64,000 nt of DNA from Serratia rubidaea (lineage in GTDB: Bacteria; Pseudomonadota; Gammaproteobacteria; Enterobacterales; Enterobacteriaceae). The notes beneath the pieces were generated by a model. It ran no database searches. It was given only the letters and a program-made list of their open reading frames with translations, and was not told where the DNA came from. The stretch is from the NCBI GenBank assembly GCA_901472405.1, contig LR590463.1:1426001-1490000 (forward strand). The letters are read 5' to 3'. Shown piece after piece: positions 19,081 to 26,748 of the stretch (position 1 is the stretch's first letter; every line of letters starts with the position of its first letter). The translations under genes were made by a program, and so were the position numbers.

Positions 19081-19681
19081 GAACACATCACCGTGGAACA
19101 AAGACCGCATCATCAGCCAAAAAAGACCACTTCAGATATCTCATATCTGGGGGATCCGAATCCGGCTTGAACTGGAAGGCAAAACGCGTGATTTAGCTCA
19201 GTTCAATATGGCCCTGGACAGTAAGCTACGAAGCTGTGATCTGGTCAAACTCAAAGTAGCTGATGTTGCAAATGGTAGCTCTATTTCAAGCAGAGCAACG
19301 GTGTTGCAACAGAAAACTGGTAGCCCTGTGCAATTTGAGATAACCAAAGGGACAAGAGAAGCTGTTGCTGCATTGATAAAACTTGGCAATTTGCATACTA
19401 AAAAACTTCTTGTTTCGGTCTCGAATCGGAGCTAACCGGCACATATCAACTAGGCAATACAGCCGAATCTTTCATGGGTGGGTAGAAAAGCTTGGCCTCG
19501 AAGCTTCGCTTTACAGCACACATTCCATGAGAAGAACGAAACCTTACCTGATATACAAAAAACCAAGAATCTCCGGGTGATCCAACTTCTGTTGGGCCAT
19601 AAGAAACTGGAAAGCACAATCCGTTATCTGGGCATTGAAGCCGATGATGTGTTAGAGATCTCTGAATCGATTGAAGTCTAA
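19079..19681 (+). CDS. Small tyrosine recombinase/integrase (two compensating indels)
   Basis: A single-domain tyrosine recombinase of about 200 residues starting MNTSPWNKDRIISQKRPLQI. Catalytic-box features are the first Arg in DSKLRSCDLVKLKV, the H-x-x-R box STHSMRR, and LLGHKKLESTIRYLGIEAD with the nucleophile Tyr. The frame moves by +1 in an A-run near 19405 (six As where five fit: HTKNFLFRSRIG) and returns near 19558 (six As where seven fit: YKKTKNLRVIQL). Both sites are homopolymers, so sequencing error is likely. It lacks the usual N-terminal arm-binding domain. It lies between the two HEPN genes and may mobilise the island. Confidence 0.85.
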
Positions 19682-19692
19682 GGAAGGTTATC

Positions 19693-19712
19693 AGGGCTGC
19701 AACAGCAGCCCT
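19693..19712 (+). terminator. Stem-loop after the integrase gene
   Basis: AGGGCTGC and GCAGCCCT form a perfect 8-bp stem with loop aaca, 12 bp past the integrase stop. There is no T-run, so it may be a weak or Rho-assisted terminator. Confidence 0.45.
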
Positions 19713-19878
19713 GTGCCAAGAGCAGCCTGCCATCCCGTGTTGATCGACAGAGTGTAGATCAGCTACAGCAGGCCTGTGTCAGAAAGGGACTTGCATATGC
19801 TATTAATTTTGGTTGAAATGCGAATTTCTTAACTTATGCTATTGCATTAATGCAGCGAGATATTGTAAGTTTTTAGCG

Positions 19879-19943
19879 GGCGATGGTGTAAGGGGAAACA
19901 CACTCCTATGGAGAGTATTTGTGAGGTTCGAATCCTCACCGCC
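19879..19943 (+). ncRNA. tRNA-like element (reduced cloverleaf) in HEPN gene leader
   Basis: The 65 nt can be folded as a reduced cloverleaf. It has a 4-bp acceptor GGCG/CGCC and a D-arm GTGT-AAGGGGAA-ACAC. An anticodon-like arm ACTC-CTATGGA-GAGT follows, and then a 6-bp T-arm GTGAGG/CCTCAC closing the canonical loop TTCGAAT. There is no encoded CCA and the acceptor is short, so it is not a standard tRNA gene. It may be a decayed tRNA, an att-site remnant, or a tRNA mimic in the leader of the HEPN gene that starts at 19986. Confidence 0.5.
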
Positions 19944-19975
19944 AAAGGTAATTCAACGAGTAGCCTTTGGCGGTG
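19937..19975 (+). promoter_or_regulatory. 12-bp inverted repeat competing with the tRNA-like fold
   Basis: CACCGCCAAAGG (19937-19948) and CCTTTGGCGGTG (19964-19975) are perfect inverted repeats around a 15-nt loop, ending 10 nt before the HEPN ATG. The left arm reuses the 3' T-stem and acceptor bases of the tRNA-like fold. The right arm contains GGTG, the only visible, weak ribosome-site match. The two folds are mutually exclusive, as in a switch. A terminator or an integration-site role is also possible. Confidence 0.55.
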
Positions 19976-19985
19976 GTAATTTAAT

Positions 19986-20717
19986 ATGTCAAGACTCCCT
20001 TCTAAAATTTATAAATATCACGTTGCCAACCTTCGAGAGTTGCAATTGGCTTTGGGTCATACAGGTCGACTTGCTCGTAAAGAAATCGCTTCGAAAGATC
20101 CTCAGCAGGGGCTAAGGTCTCTTCTTCGTCTTTACTCATTCTTGGTTGGAGCATGGATTGAGACTCGCCTTAGAAAGTTACTACATGAAGAATTCGGTTT
20201 TACTGAGTCTGAACGTAATCAAATTGAGCAGAAATCATCGCAACTTGAGCAATGGAAAGAAACTGTTGATTTAGCTTTTCGCAAGCATCATAAAATAACT
20301 AAAGCCCCTCTGGATGAAAGGAGTCTTGGGATAGCACATGCCGCACGAAGAGCAGCATTACATGATGTTTTGTCGAATGAGCTACGAATCCTGATAGAAA
20401 TACGAAACAAGCTAGCACATGGGCAATGGATCTATCCCTTCAATAATGAAGGAAATGCTGTGGAACCTGATAAATTTAAATTAATCAATAAAGAAAACTT
20501 GCAGTCACTCCAATTCAAATATTCATTAGCGGAGCATTTAGCTGACGCTGTACATGATTTGGTTGTAAGTCCTACGACATTCGAACGAGATTTCGAAAGC
20601 CATTTTAAAAAATTATATCAAGTACGAACAAACTTAGTGACAAAAGACTACGAAAAATATAAAGCAAGTTTAGTATTAAGTAGAGAGAAATCTCGTGCTG
20701 CTAGAACGCAGCAATAG
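19986..20717 (+). CDS. HEPN-domain protein with R-x4-H motif
   Basis: A 243-residue AT-rich gene product, mostly helical. Its EIRNKLAHGQW has Arg140 and His145 in the R-x4-H arrangement of HEPN ribonucleases. The flanks (LRILIEIRNKLAH, LAEHLADAVHDLV) resemble AbiV/Swt1-type HEPN hypothetical proteins. A basic tail (SREKSRAARTQ) follows. No partner gene follows it; the tRNA-like leader lies immediately upstream. HEPN enzymes in defence systems often cut tRNA or mRNA, but its target is unknown. ATG 19986 is the first in the frame and has a weak ribosome site. Confidence 0.72.
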   Translation: MSRLPSKIYKYHVANLRELQLALGHTGRLARKEIASKDPQQGLRSLLRLYSFLVGAWIETRLRKLLHEEFGFTESERNQIEQKSSQLEQWKETVDLAFRKHHKITKAPLDERSLGIAHAARRAALHDVLSNELRILIEIRNKLAHGQWIYPFNNEGNAVEPDKFKLINKENLQSLQFKYSLAEHLADAVHDLVVSPTTFERDFESHFKKLYQVRTNLVTKDYEKYKASLVLSREKSRAARTQQ

Positions 20718-20932
20718 GTTCATGAGATTCTCTGATACTTGTTACCTTAGTAAGCCTTAAATTTTTAGAAATTCTTTTACGTCCGCTCCTCGCTCATAGC
20801 AACCGCTTAGCTTTATGTCGGGCGCGGACATTGTATCCAGTTCACTCCTCTCAACCCCACTCAACCCTAGCCCCCCCCTCCACCAATGCCGCTATAATCC
20901 CCACAAATTTCTCAACGGGTTTAGAAACGAAG

Positions 20933-21472
20933 ATGGCAAAACTCACCTTACAAGAGCAACTGCTGAAGGCAGGGCTGGTGACCAGCAAAAAGGCGGCCAA
21001 AGTCCAGCGTACGGCGAAAAAATCACGGGTTCAGGCGCGTGAGGCCAGAGAGGCGGTGGAAGAGAATAAAAAAGCGCAGCTGGAGCGCGATAAGCAGCTC
21101 AGCGAGCAGCAAAAGCAGGCGGTGTTAGCCAAAGAGTACAAGGCGCAGGTGAAGCAGCTGATTGAGATGAACCGCATCGTGCCGGCAAAGGGCGATATCG
21201 GCTTTAACTTCACCGATGGCAATCTGATTAAGAAAGTGTATGTGGATAAGACCACGCAAACCCAGCTGATCAGCGGCCGTCTTGCCATCGCCCGTCTGGC
21301 CGTTGATAGCAGCGGTGAGAGCGAATACGCGATTATCCCCGCCAGCGTCGCCGATAAAATTGCCCAGCGTGATGCAAACAGCATTGTGTTAAACAGCGCG
21401 CTGAGTGAGGAAGAGCAGGACGAAGACGATCCGTATGCCGACTTTAAAGTGCCTGACGATCTGATGTGGTAA
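20933..21472 (+). CDS. yaiL: DUF2058 nucleic-acid-linked protein YaiL
   Basis: A 179-residue protein starting MAKLTLQEQLLKAGLVTSKK. It has a long Lys/Arg/Gln-rich coiled coil (residues about 20-75) and a C-terminal domain containing DIGFNFTDGNLIKKVYV, ending ADFKVPDDLMW. This matches the DUF2058/YaiL family, a conserved gammaproteobacterial cytoplasmic protein of unclear function suggested to associate with nucleoid or RNA. ATG 20933 gives the family start; the longer reading from 20831 does not. A TATAAT at 20893-20898 is a likely -10 element. It marks the return to host-like base composition right of the AT-rich island. Confidence 0.9.
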   Translation: MAKLTLQEQLLKAGLVTSKKAAKVQRTAKKSRVQAREAREAVEENKKAQLERDKQLSEQQKQAVLAKEYKAQVKQLIEMNRIVPAKGDIGFNFTDGNLIKKVYVDKTTQTQLISGRLAIARLAVDSSGESEYAIIPASVADKIAQRDANSIVLNSALSEEEQDEDDPYADFKVPDDLMW

Positions 21473-21536
21473 ACAAGGTTTGCCGCTGCGGCGTATGAAG
21501 AGTCCTGACGGGCTTTTCATGCCGCTGTCGCTATCG

Positions 21537-22235
21537 TCAGAACGGACAATCATGCCGGATGTTGAACGCTTCTTCGCTGACGGGATGAACAAAGCGCAGC
21601 TCGCTGGCATGCAGCATCAGTCGCGGGGTTTGTTCGGCGCCCGGCGGCAGCAGGCCGCCGTACAGGTCGCAGCCGAGAATCGGGTGGCCCAGCAGCTGGC
21701 AGTGAATGCGTAATTGATGAGTACGCCCGCTCTCCGGGGTCAGCTGCACCCGCGTCAACGGCAGTGACCGCCCATCTTCCAACCGCTGTGAAAAACGTTC
21801 GATGACCCGATAGCGGGATTTGGCGGGTTTACCGTGGATGGCACAAATCGACATCAGCGGAAACAGCGCCGGGTCTTTGGCAATCGCCGCGTTTATCACC
21901 CCCTCATTATCCTGCAAATGTCCGCACAGCAGCGCGCCGTACACCTTGGTCACTGTGCGCTGGCTGAATTGCCGGCAGAGGGCGGCATTGATCGCCTTGT
22001 TGCGGGCAATCACCATCAGCCCGGAAGTGCCGAAATCCAGACGGTGAACCAGCGTGCAGCCGGGGAACAGCTGTACCAGCCGGTGATGCACCGAATCGAG
22101 ATTGCGCGGATTTTTGCCGGAGAGGCTGAGCAGCCCGGCAGGTTTGTTGATGATCGCCAGGTGTTCGTCCTGATAGAGGATGTCTATCTGCGCGTGACAC
22201 GGCGGGGCAATAAAGGTATCGACAATCGTAGACAT
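21537..22235 (-). CDS. RluA-family RNA pseudouridine synthase
   Basis: A 232-residue enzyme with the catalytic motif HRLDFGTSGLM (Asp nucleophile, about residue 66). It also has NKPAGLLSL near the N-terminus, GRTHQLRIHCQLLGHPILG in the C-terminal half, and LMLHASELRF. It isomerises uridine in rRNA or tRNA. Length and motif order fit RluA/RluC-type enzymes without an S4 domain. The exact target site is not readable from sequence. It is convergent with yaiL. Confidence 0.9.
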   Translation of the reverse strand: MSTIVDTFIAPPCHAQIDILYQDEHLAIINKPAGLLSLSGKNPRNLDSVHHRLVQLFPGCTLVHRLDFGTSGLMVIARNKAINAALCRQFSQRTVTKVYGALLCGHLQDNEGVINAAIAKDPALFPLMSICAIHGKPAKSRYRVIERFSQRLEDGRSLPLTRVQLTPESGRTHQLRIHCQLLGHPILGCDLYGGLLPPGAEQTPRLMLHASELRFVHPVSEEAFNIRHDCPF

Positions 22236-22276
22236 CGGGCGGCCAGCAAGAAGGGGGGCTGCGGATAATAGCGGAT

Positions 22277-22338
22277 TCTCAGCCGGCTGGCGATCCGGCA
22301 GTCGTTAAATAGTAACGTTCGCCCCGGCCCGGCTGAGA
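22277..22338. repeat. Long-loop inverted repeat between yajD and the pseudouridine synthase
   Basis: TCTCAGCCGG (22277-22286) and CCGGCTGAGA (22329-22338) are perfect 10-bp inverted repeats with a 42-nt spacer that is itself GC-rich. The position just downstream of yajD suggests part of a terminator or a small repeat element. Confidence 0.35.
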
Positions 22339-22347
22339 CGCCTGCGC

Positions 22348-22695
22348 TTATTTCTTCTTGTTCATCATCGCCTGGAGTTCGGCAAACGGGTTGTAGGTGG
22401 CCGTGCCGACATCTTTCTGCGCGTCTTCCCCCGCCACCACGCGGGTGCCGTACTGGTCGGCTTCCGTGTACTTCGAATGTTCGTGGTCATGGCAGTACAG
22501 GCACAGCAGCTCCCAGTTGCTGCCGTCTTCCGGGTTATTGGTGTGGTCGTGATCGATATGGTGAACCGTGAGTTCACGCAGGTTTGAATAGACAAATTCC
22601 CGCGAGCAGCGTCCGCACACCCAGGGATAAATTTTTAGTGCTTTTTCACGGTAGCCGCTTTCCAGCCGCGCGTAGTTTTTGGGGATAAAAGCCAT
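22348..22695 (-). CDS. yajD: HNH nuclease family protein YajD
   Basis: A 115-residue protein, the same length as E. coli YajD and nearly identical over LESGYREKALKIYPWVCGR. The HNH core reads LTVHHIDHDHTNNPEDG (HHID, Asn, His), with zinc-type pairs CGRC and CLYC. These small HNH proteins probably nick or cut nucleic acid, but their cellular role is unknown. I chose the MAFIPKNYARL start at 22695 to match the E. coli length. Confidence 0.94.
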   Translation of the reverse strand: MAFIPKNYARLESGYREKALKIYPWVCGRCSREFVYSNLRELTVHHIDHDHTNNPEDGSNWELLCLYCHDHEHSKYTEADQYGTRVVAGEDAQKDVGTATYNPFAELQAMMNKKK

Positions 22696-22842
22696 TGCCT
22701 GTGTCACCTGTCAGCAAGAAATAATGTCCCCAATATATCGCAAAACGGGACGGCAGGGCATCTTGGCTGCCACAGGCGCTGCCTGCCGGTTTTACTTCTC
22801 TTGTGCGCCGTATCTTTTTCCGGGCGTCCGGCCTATGGTGTT

Positions 22843-22858
22843 ATGAGTATTAGCTCAT
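22843..22858. promoter_or_regulatory. LysR-type operator, copy 1
   Basis: ATGAGTATTAGCTCAT is an ATGAG/CTCAT palindrome with a 6-bp centre, 13 bp before the LysR gene start. A copy differing at one centre base lies at 23784 before the next gene. It is likely the autoregulatory site. Confidence 0.65.
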
Positions 22859-22871
22859 TCACAGGAACGGC

Positions 22872-23780
22872 ATGATGCGCGATCTTCCCCCGACGGCCAC
22901 GCTGCGCACTTTTGAAGTCGCCACCCGTCACACCACCTTTACCTCCGCCGCGGCTGAGCTGTTTATTACGCAAAGCGCGGTCAGCCATCAGTTGAAGAAT
23001 CTGGAAGAAATCTGGGGGCTGCAGCTGTTCGAGCGCGGCAAGATCCTGCGTCTGACGCCCGCAGGCGCCGCGCTTGCTCCTCTGGTGCGCGAGTTCTTCG
23101 GCAAGCTGGAAACCACGCTGGCCGATCTGCGTGAGCAAAAAGGCCGGGTGCGCCTGCGCGTTAACACCACCTACTCGTTCGCGCTGAAGTGGCTGCTGCC
23201 GCGCCTGCCGGAGCTGGCGCGCTTACATCCGGAGATCCTGGTCACTCTGGAAAGCACGGACGAAGCGATTAACTTCGCCAGCACCGATTCCGATGTGGCG
23301 ATCCGATTCGGCCACGGCAACTATCCCGCGTTGCACACCGAGTTTATGTTCCGCGAACAGCTGTTCCCGGTTGCCAGCCCGGCCCTGTTGCGGCGCTTTG
23401 GCACCCCGGCGGAACCGGCTGAACTGCTGCGCTATCCGCTGCTGACGCGCGACGGCGCCGATCTGGTGCCGAAGTGGGACGTCTGGTTTAAGCTGACCGG
23501 CGTCAATACCGATGTGCTGCACGAAAGCGTGCGCTTCGCCGATACCAATATGACGATTGAAGCCGCGCTGCTGGGGCAGGGGATTGCACTGGCGCGCAGC
23601 GGGCACGTTGAAAAAGAGATCGGCGACGGCAGTCTGGTGCGGCTGTTTGACGTGCCTTTTCCTTCGCCGGCGGCCTATTACTTCGTCTGCCCGCAAGGTA
23701 TCGAAACGCAGCCGCACATTATCGCGTTCCGTCACTGGCTGCTGGCGGAATCACGGCAGGCGCAGCATAGCTACCGCTAA
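22872..23780 (+). CDS. LysR-family regulator (GcvA-like)
   Basis: A 302-residue regulator. The N-terminal HTH includes ATLRTFEVATRHTTFTSAAA and ITQSAVSHQLKNLEE. The effector domain is of GcvA type (RFGHGNYPALHTEFMF, LLRYPLLTRDGADLVPKW). It is encoded upstream of an EamA transporter and a PanE/ApbA-like reductase in the same direction, and near-identical operator palindromes precede both LysR and EamA genes, so it probably controls all three. The ATG at 22872 is followed by a second at 22875; either could start translation. Confidence 0.9.
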   Translation: MMRDLPPTATLRTFEVATRHTTFTSAAAELFITQSAVSHQLKNLEEIWGLQLFERGKILRLTPAGAALAPLVREFFGKLETTLADLREQKGRVRLRVNTTYSFALKWLLPRLPELARLHPEILVTLESTDEAINFASTDSDVAIRFGHGNYPALHTEFMFREQLFPVASPALLRRFGTPAEPAELLRYPLLTRDGADLVPKWDVWFKLTGVNTDVLHESVRFADTNMTIEAALLGQGIALARSGHVEKEIGDGSLVRLFDVPFPSPAAYYFVCPQGIETQPHIIAFRHWLLAESRQAQHSYR

Positions 23781-23783
23781 GTT

Positions 23784-23799
23784 ATGAGTATTTGCTCAT
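23784..23799. promoter_or_regulatory. LysR-type operator, copy 2
   Basis: ATGAGTATTTGCTCAT, 57 bp before the EamA gene, matches 15 of 16 bases of the site at 22843, including both ATGAG/CTCAT arms and the flanking TT. It begins 3 bp after the LysR stop codon. Confidence 0.65.
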
Positions 23800-23855
23800 G
23801 CTGCGATGACGACACTTCACTGTTCATCCGGGCCGCTGCTGCTTAGTATCGCCGT

Positions 23856-24683
23856 ATGCCTGGACACATTATTTTTCTCACGCTGTTCGCCGCGCTGCTG
23901 CATGCCGGATGGAACACCTTATTACGCGGCGGCGCTGACCGGCTGTGGTCGATGACCATCATGTGCCTGACGATCGCCGTGACCTGCATCGTCATTGCGC
24001 TGTTTCTGCCGCCGCCCGCGGTCGCCAGCTGGCGCTACGCGCTGCTGTCGGCGCTGCTGCACGTCGGCTATAACCTGTGTCTGGTGCGCAGTTATCAGCA
24101 CGGGGAACTCGGGCAAACCTACCCGATTGCGCGCGGCTCTTCGCCGCTGATGGTGACCTGTGGGGCGGCGCTCTTCGCCGGGGAGAGCATCGATGCGGGC
24201 ACCCTTGGCGGCATTGCGCTGGTGTGTGCGGGGATTTTGCTGCTGGCGGTGAGGCGGGGCAAGCCGGCGATGCCGGGTCTGCGCTATGCGCTGGCAACCG
24301 GGGTTTTTATCGCCGCGTACAGCGTGGTGGATGGCATGGGCGTGCGGGTATCCGGCAACGCGCTCGCCTATACCGTGTGGATGAGCGCATTATGGGGCGT
24401 GCTGATGCCGCTACTGTATATCGCGCTGCGCGACGGCAGGAGTTTACTGCGCCGGCGGCCCGGTATGCTCCATGCGGCGGCCGGCGGCCTGGTTTCGCTG
24501 CTCGCTTACGGCATCATCATCTATGCCATGACGTCGGCGCCGATGGGGGCGGTTTCAGCGCTGCGTGAAACCAGCGTGCTGTTTGCCGCCGTGCTGGGCG
24601 CTCTGTTCCTCGGCGAAGCGTTAACGCTGCAAAAAGTATTGGCGTGCTCCCTTATTGCCGTTGGCACGCTGTTGATCGGTTAA
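23856..24683 (+). CDS. EamA/DMT-family transporter
   Basis: A 275-residue ten-segment membrane protein with two EamA repeats. Landmark stretches are HAGWNTLLRGGADRLWSM, ARGSSPLMVTCGAALFAGES, and APMGAVSALRETSVLFAAV with LGALFLGEALTLQKVL. It is a probable exporter or importer of a small metabolite. It lies after the LysR gene with a matching operator between them. The next gene (PanE-like) follows 20 bp after its stop, so the two form an operon. Confidence 0.9.
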   Translation: MPGHIIFLTLFAALLHAGWNTLLRGGADRLWSMTIMCLTIAVTCIVIALFLPPPAVASWRYALLSALLHVGYNLCLVRSYQHGELGQTYPIARGSSPLMVTCGAALFAGESIDAGTLGGIALVCAGILLLAVRRGKPAMPGLRYALATGVFIAAYSVVDGMGVRVSGNALAYTVWMSALWGVLMPLLYIALRDGRSLLRRRPGMLHAAAGGLVSLLAYGIIIYAMTSAPMGAVSALRETSVLFAAVLGALFLGEALTLQKVLACSLIAVGTLLIG

Positions 24684-24703
24684 TCAAAACAGGAGAACGC
24701 CAG

Positions 24704-25594
24704 ATGTCTGACCATCCTACGCTTGCCCTGCTCGGGCCGGGCGCCATCGGCACCACCATTGCCGCGGTACTGCACGACGCCGGTCGCACGCCGGTCCTGT
24801 GCGGGCGTACCGCCCATTCGCAGCTGATTTTGCGTCACGACGATGGGGAAACCGTGGTGCCCGGTCCGGTGCTGAACAATCCGGCGGCGATCCAACGCCC
24901 GTTCGATCTGCTGTTTGTGGCGGTGAAAACCACCCAGATTGCCGACAGCGCCCGCTGGCTGGCCGCGCTGTGCGACGAAAACAGCGTGGTCTGCGCGCTG
25001 CAGAACGGCGTCGAGCAGGAGGCGCTGCTGGCGCCCTACGTCAACGGCGCCAGGGTGCTGCCTTCGGTGGTGTGGTTCCCGGCGCAGCGCGAGCCGGATG
25101 CCTCCGTATGGCTGCGCGACACGCCGCGCCTGACGCTGCCGGATGTGCCGCAGGCAAAACGGGTGGCGGATGCGCTCAGCGGCACGCGCTGCGCGGTTGA
25201 GCTGTCGGCCGACTTTGCCTCCGTCGCCTGGCGCAAGCTGCTGCAGAACGCGGTGGCGGGCCTGATGGTGCTGGCTAATCGCCGCGCCGGGATGTTTACG
25301 CGCGAGGATATCACGGAACTGGCGCTGGCCTATCTGCGCGAGTGCCTGCGCGTAGCGCGCGCCAACGGCGCGCAGCTGAGTGATAACGTTCCGCAGGAGA
25401 TTGTCGAACGCTTTCACCGCGCCCCGGCGGATTTGGGCACCTCGATACTCGCCGACCGGCAGGCCAACCGCCCGCTGGAGTGGGATATCCGCAACGGCGT
25501 GATTCAGCGCTACGGCCGCCGGCAGGGGATAGCTACGCCCATCAGCGATGTGCTGGTGCCGCTGCTGGCGGCGGGCAGCGAAGGGCCGGGGTGA
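24704..25594 (+). CDS. PanE/ApbA-family 2-dehydropantoate 2-reductase-like enzyme
   Basis: A 296-residue NADPH-dependent reductase with an N-terminal Rossmann motif LGPGAIGTTIAA (GxGxxG, residues 9-20). It also has VAVKTTQIADSA, the ALQNGVEQE stretch, catalytic Lys in SVAWRKLLQNAV and the C-terminal ADRQANRPLEWD motif typical of ketopantoate reductases. It probably reduces a 2-keto acid; ketopantoate itself is not certain because enterobacteria carry another panE. AGGAG precedes ATG 24704. Its last 30 bp are duplicated 650 bp downstream. Confidence 0.87.
   Translation: MSDHPTLALLGPGAIGTTIAAVLHDAGRTPVLCGRTAHSQLILRHDDGETVVPGPVLNNPAAIQRPFDLLFVAVKTTQIADSARWLAALCDENSVVCALQNGVEQEALLAPYVNGARVLPSVVWFPAQREPDASVWLRDTPRLTLPDVPQAKRVADALSGTRCAVELSADFASVAWRKLLQNAVAGLMVLANRRAGMFTREDITELALAYLRECLRVARANGAQLSDNVPQEIVERFHRAPADLGTSILADRQANRPLEWDIRNGVIQRYGRRQGIATPISDVLVPLLAAGSEGPG
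25564..25592 (+). repeat. 29-bp direct repeat, copy A
   Basis: This 29-bp stretch at the end of the PanE-like gene (beginning gctggcggcgggcagcgaag) recurs exactly at 26241-26269. The two copies flank the GFA gene. Confidence 0.9.
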
Positions 25595-25671
25595 GGCCGG
25601 GGGAAGGGTTGGGCTAACGGCCCGGATTGATGACGGGGCCAGCCGTTTCGGCGGGCTGGCCTGAAGATGGC

Positions 25672-26100
25672 CTAAGCCGGTATGTCCAACAGCTTTAAAA
25701 GTGACTGCAGTGAATCGACAGGCCCGGCATGGTCTATGTCGGAACGGGTGGTGTCCCAGGGCATGGCATCATCCGTGCAGTAATCCCCAACGCACTGCAT
25801 ATCACAACGTTTATCCAGTAAACCAACCGGGATCCAGACATATGGCAGACCACGCAGCACATTGGGTACGGTAGAGCCGCATGTGGAGCAGAAATCCGTG
25901 CGATAGCCCGTTGGTCTGGACCATGAGGCGATATTGTTTTCTCCTTTAAGCCAGAGAAAATCGCGGGCATTTACGATGGTCGCCAGATTGTGGCCCACTC
26001 CGCTTTGCTTTCTGCAAAGTGAACAGTGGCAACGGTAAAACTTTGAGGGTTCTGCCGATACTTCAAATGCGATTGTTCCGCACAAACATGCGCCTTTCAT
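25672..26100 (-). CDS. GFA family glutathione/formaldehyde-type zinc protein
   Basis: A 142-residue protein starting MKGACLCGTIAFEV. It has the zinc-binding Cys pattern of the GFA family: ACLC near the start, YRCHCSLCRKQSG (about residues 22-34) and DFCSTCGSTVPN. Family members act on or bind S-hydroxymethylglutathione-like adducts, although many have no proven reaction. Codon and base use are less GC-rich than in the neighbours. The gene lies between two copies of a 29-bp repeat derived from the PanE-like gene, suggesting that it was inserted. Confidence 0.88.
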   Translation of the reverse strand: MKGACLCGTIAFEVSAEPSKFYRCHCSLCRKQSGVGHNLATIVNARDFLWLKGENNIASWSRPTGYRTDFCSTCGSTVPNVLRGLPYVWIPVGLLDKRCDMQCVGDYCTDDAMPWDTTRSDIDHAGPVDSLQSLLKLLDIPA

Positions 26101-26240
26101 TCAAATTTGCTCCGGGGTCAGCTACGTCATCTTATAAAGCGAGATTATTGGCTTTTTATACCTTAACCGCTGGAGATAGCGCAGTATTTTTCTGTATGTC
26201 CGACCTGAATTTTGTATCACTAACCAAAGGTGGCGGAATT

Positions 26241-26269
26241 GCTGGCGGCGGGCAGCGAAGGGCCGGGGT
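26241..26269 (+). repeat. 29-bp direct repeat, copy B
   Basis: This is an exact copy of 25564-25592 (the 3' end of the PanE-like gene) located in non-coding DNA upstream of the GFA gene. It is a scar of duplication or recombination. Confidence 0.9.
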
Positions 26270-26340
26270 AACGCGGCGACGTGCAACGTTTACGCTATTA
26301 ACTGGGGCCAGGATGGCCCTGCAGCCAGAATAACCCGTTA

Positions 26341-26748
26341 TTAGTTGTAAAACTCGTCCTTATGCTGATAGCGATACTCTTGCGTGATGCCGGTATAGCC
26401 ATAGGACGCCGCTTTACAGTCGATAATATGAACGTTCGACTGCGGGTGTAGATTACCAATGGCCTGTTCCATCGCGTCGTAAATTGCTTTTTGGTATGCC
26501 GCTTTCTGGTCTTTGCTACAGGTTTCATCCACGACCGTAACTTCAAGCCTGAACGAGTTTTTACCCCATTCCGCCAGGCTCCGGCCATCAATAAACCAGT
26601 CGTCGTCATCGACATGTCTGACTATCACCATGGTTTCGAAGCTATTTTTCTTTAAAACATCGCAGGTAATCTGGGTCGCCAGACGTACGCATTCGTTGGT
26701 TAACTTTTGATTTTTTAAGCCAGACAGCGTCAGGGTAATACCAGGCAT
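26341..26748 (-). CDS. Tautomerase-family protein
   Basis: A 135-residue protein starting MPGITLTLSGLKNQKLT. In the tautomerase (4-OT/MIF) superfamily Pro1, exposed after Met removal, is the catalytic base, and it is present here. Other stretches are SFETMVIVRHVDDDDWFIDG and SNVHIIDCKAASYGYTG. The length suggests a longer, cis-CaaD or MIF-like member rather than the 62-residue 4-OT. The substrate is unknown. It stands alone on the minus strand, with no clear operon partner. Confidence 0.8.
   Translation of the reverse strand: MPGITLTLSGLKNQKLTNECVRLATQITCDVLKKNSFETMVIVRHVDDDDWFIDGRSLAEWGKNSFRLEVTVVDETCSKDQKAAYQKAIYDAMEQAIGNLHPQSNVHIIDCKAASYGYTGITQEYRYQHKDEFYN

Noticed and set aside
19879..19943. 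A functional tRNA gene
   Set aside because: The acceptor stem is only 4 bp, no CCA is encoded and the anticodon loop is unusual. I kept it as a tRNA-like element.
16850..20760. Prophage
   Set aside because: Only an integrase is present; there are no capsid, terminase, tail, lysis or replication genes.
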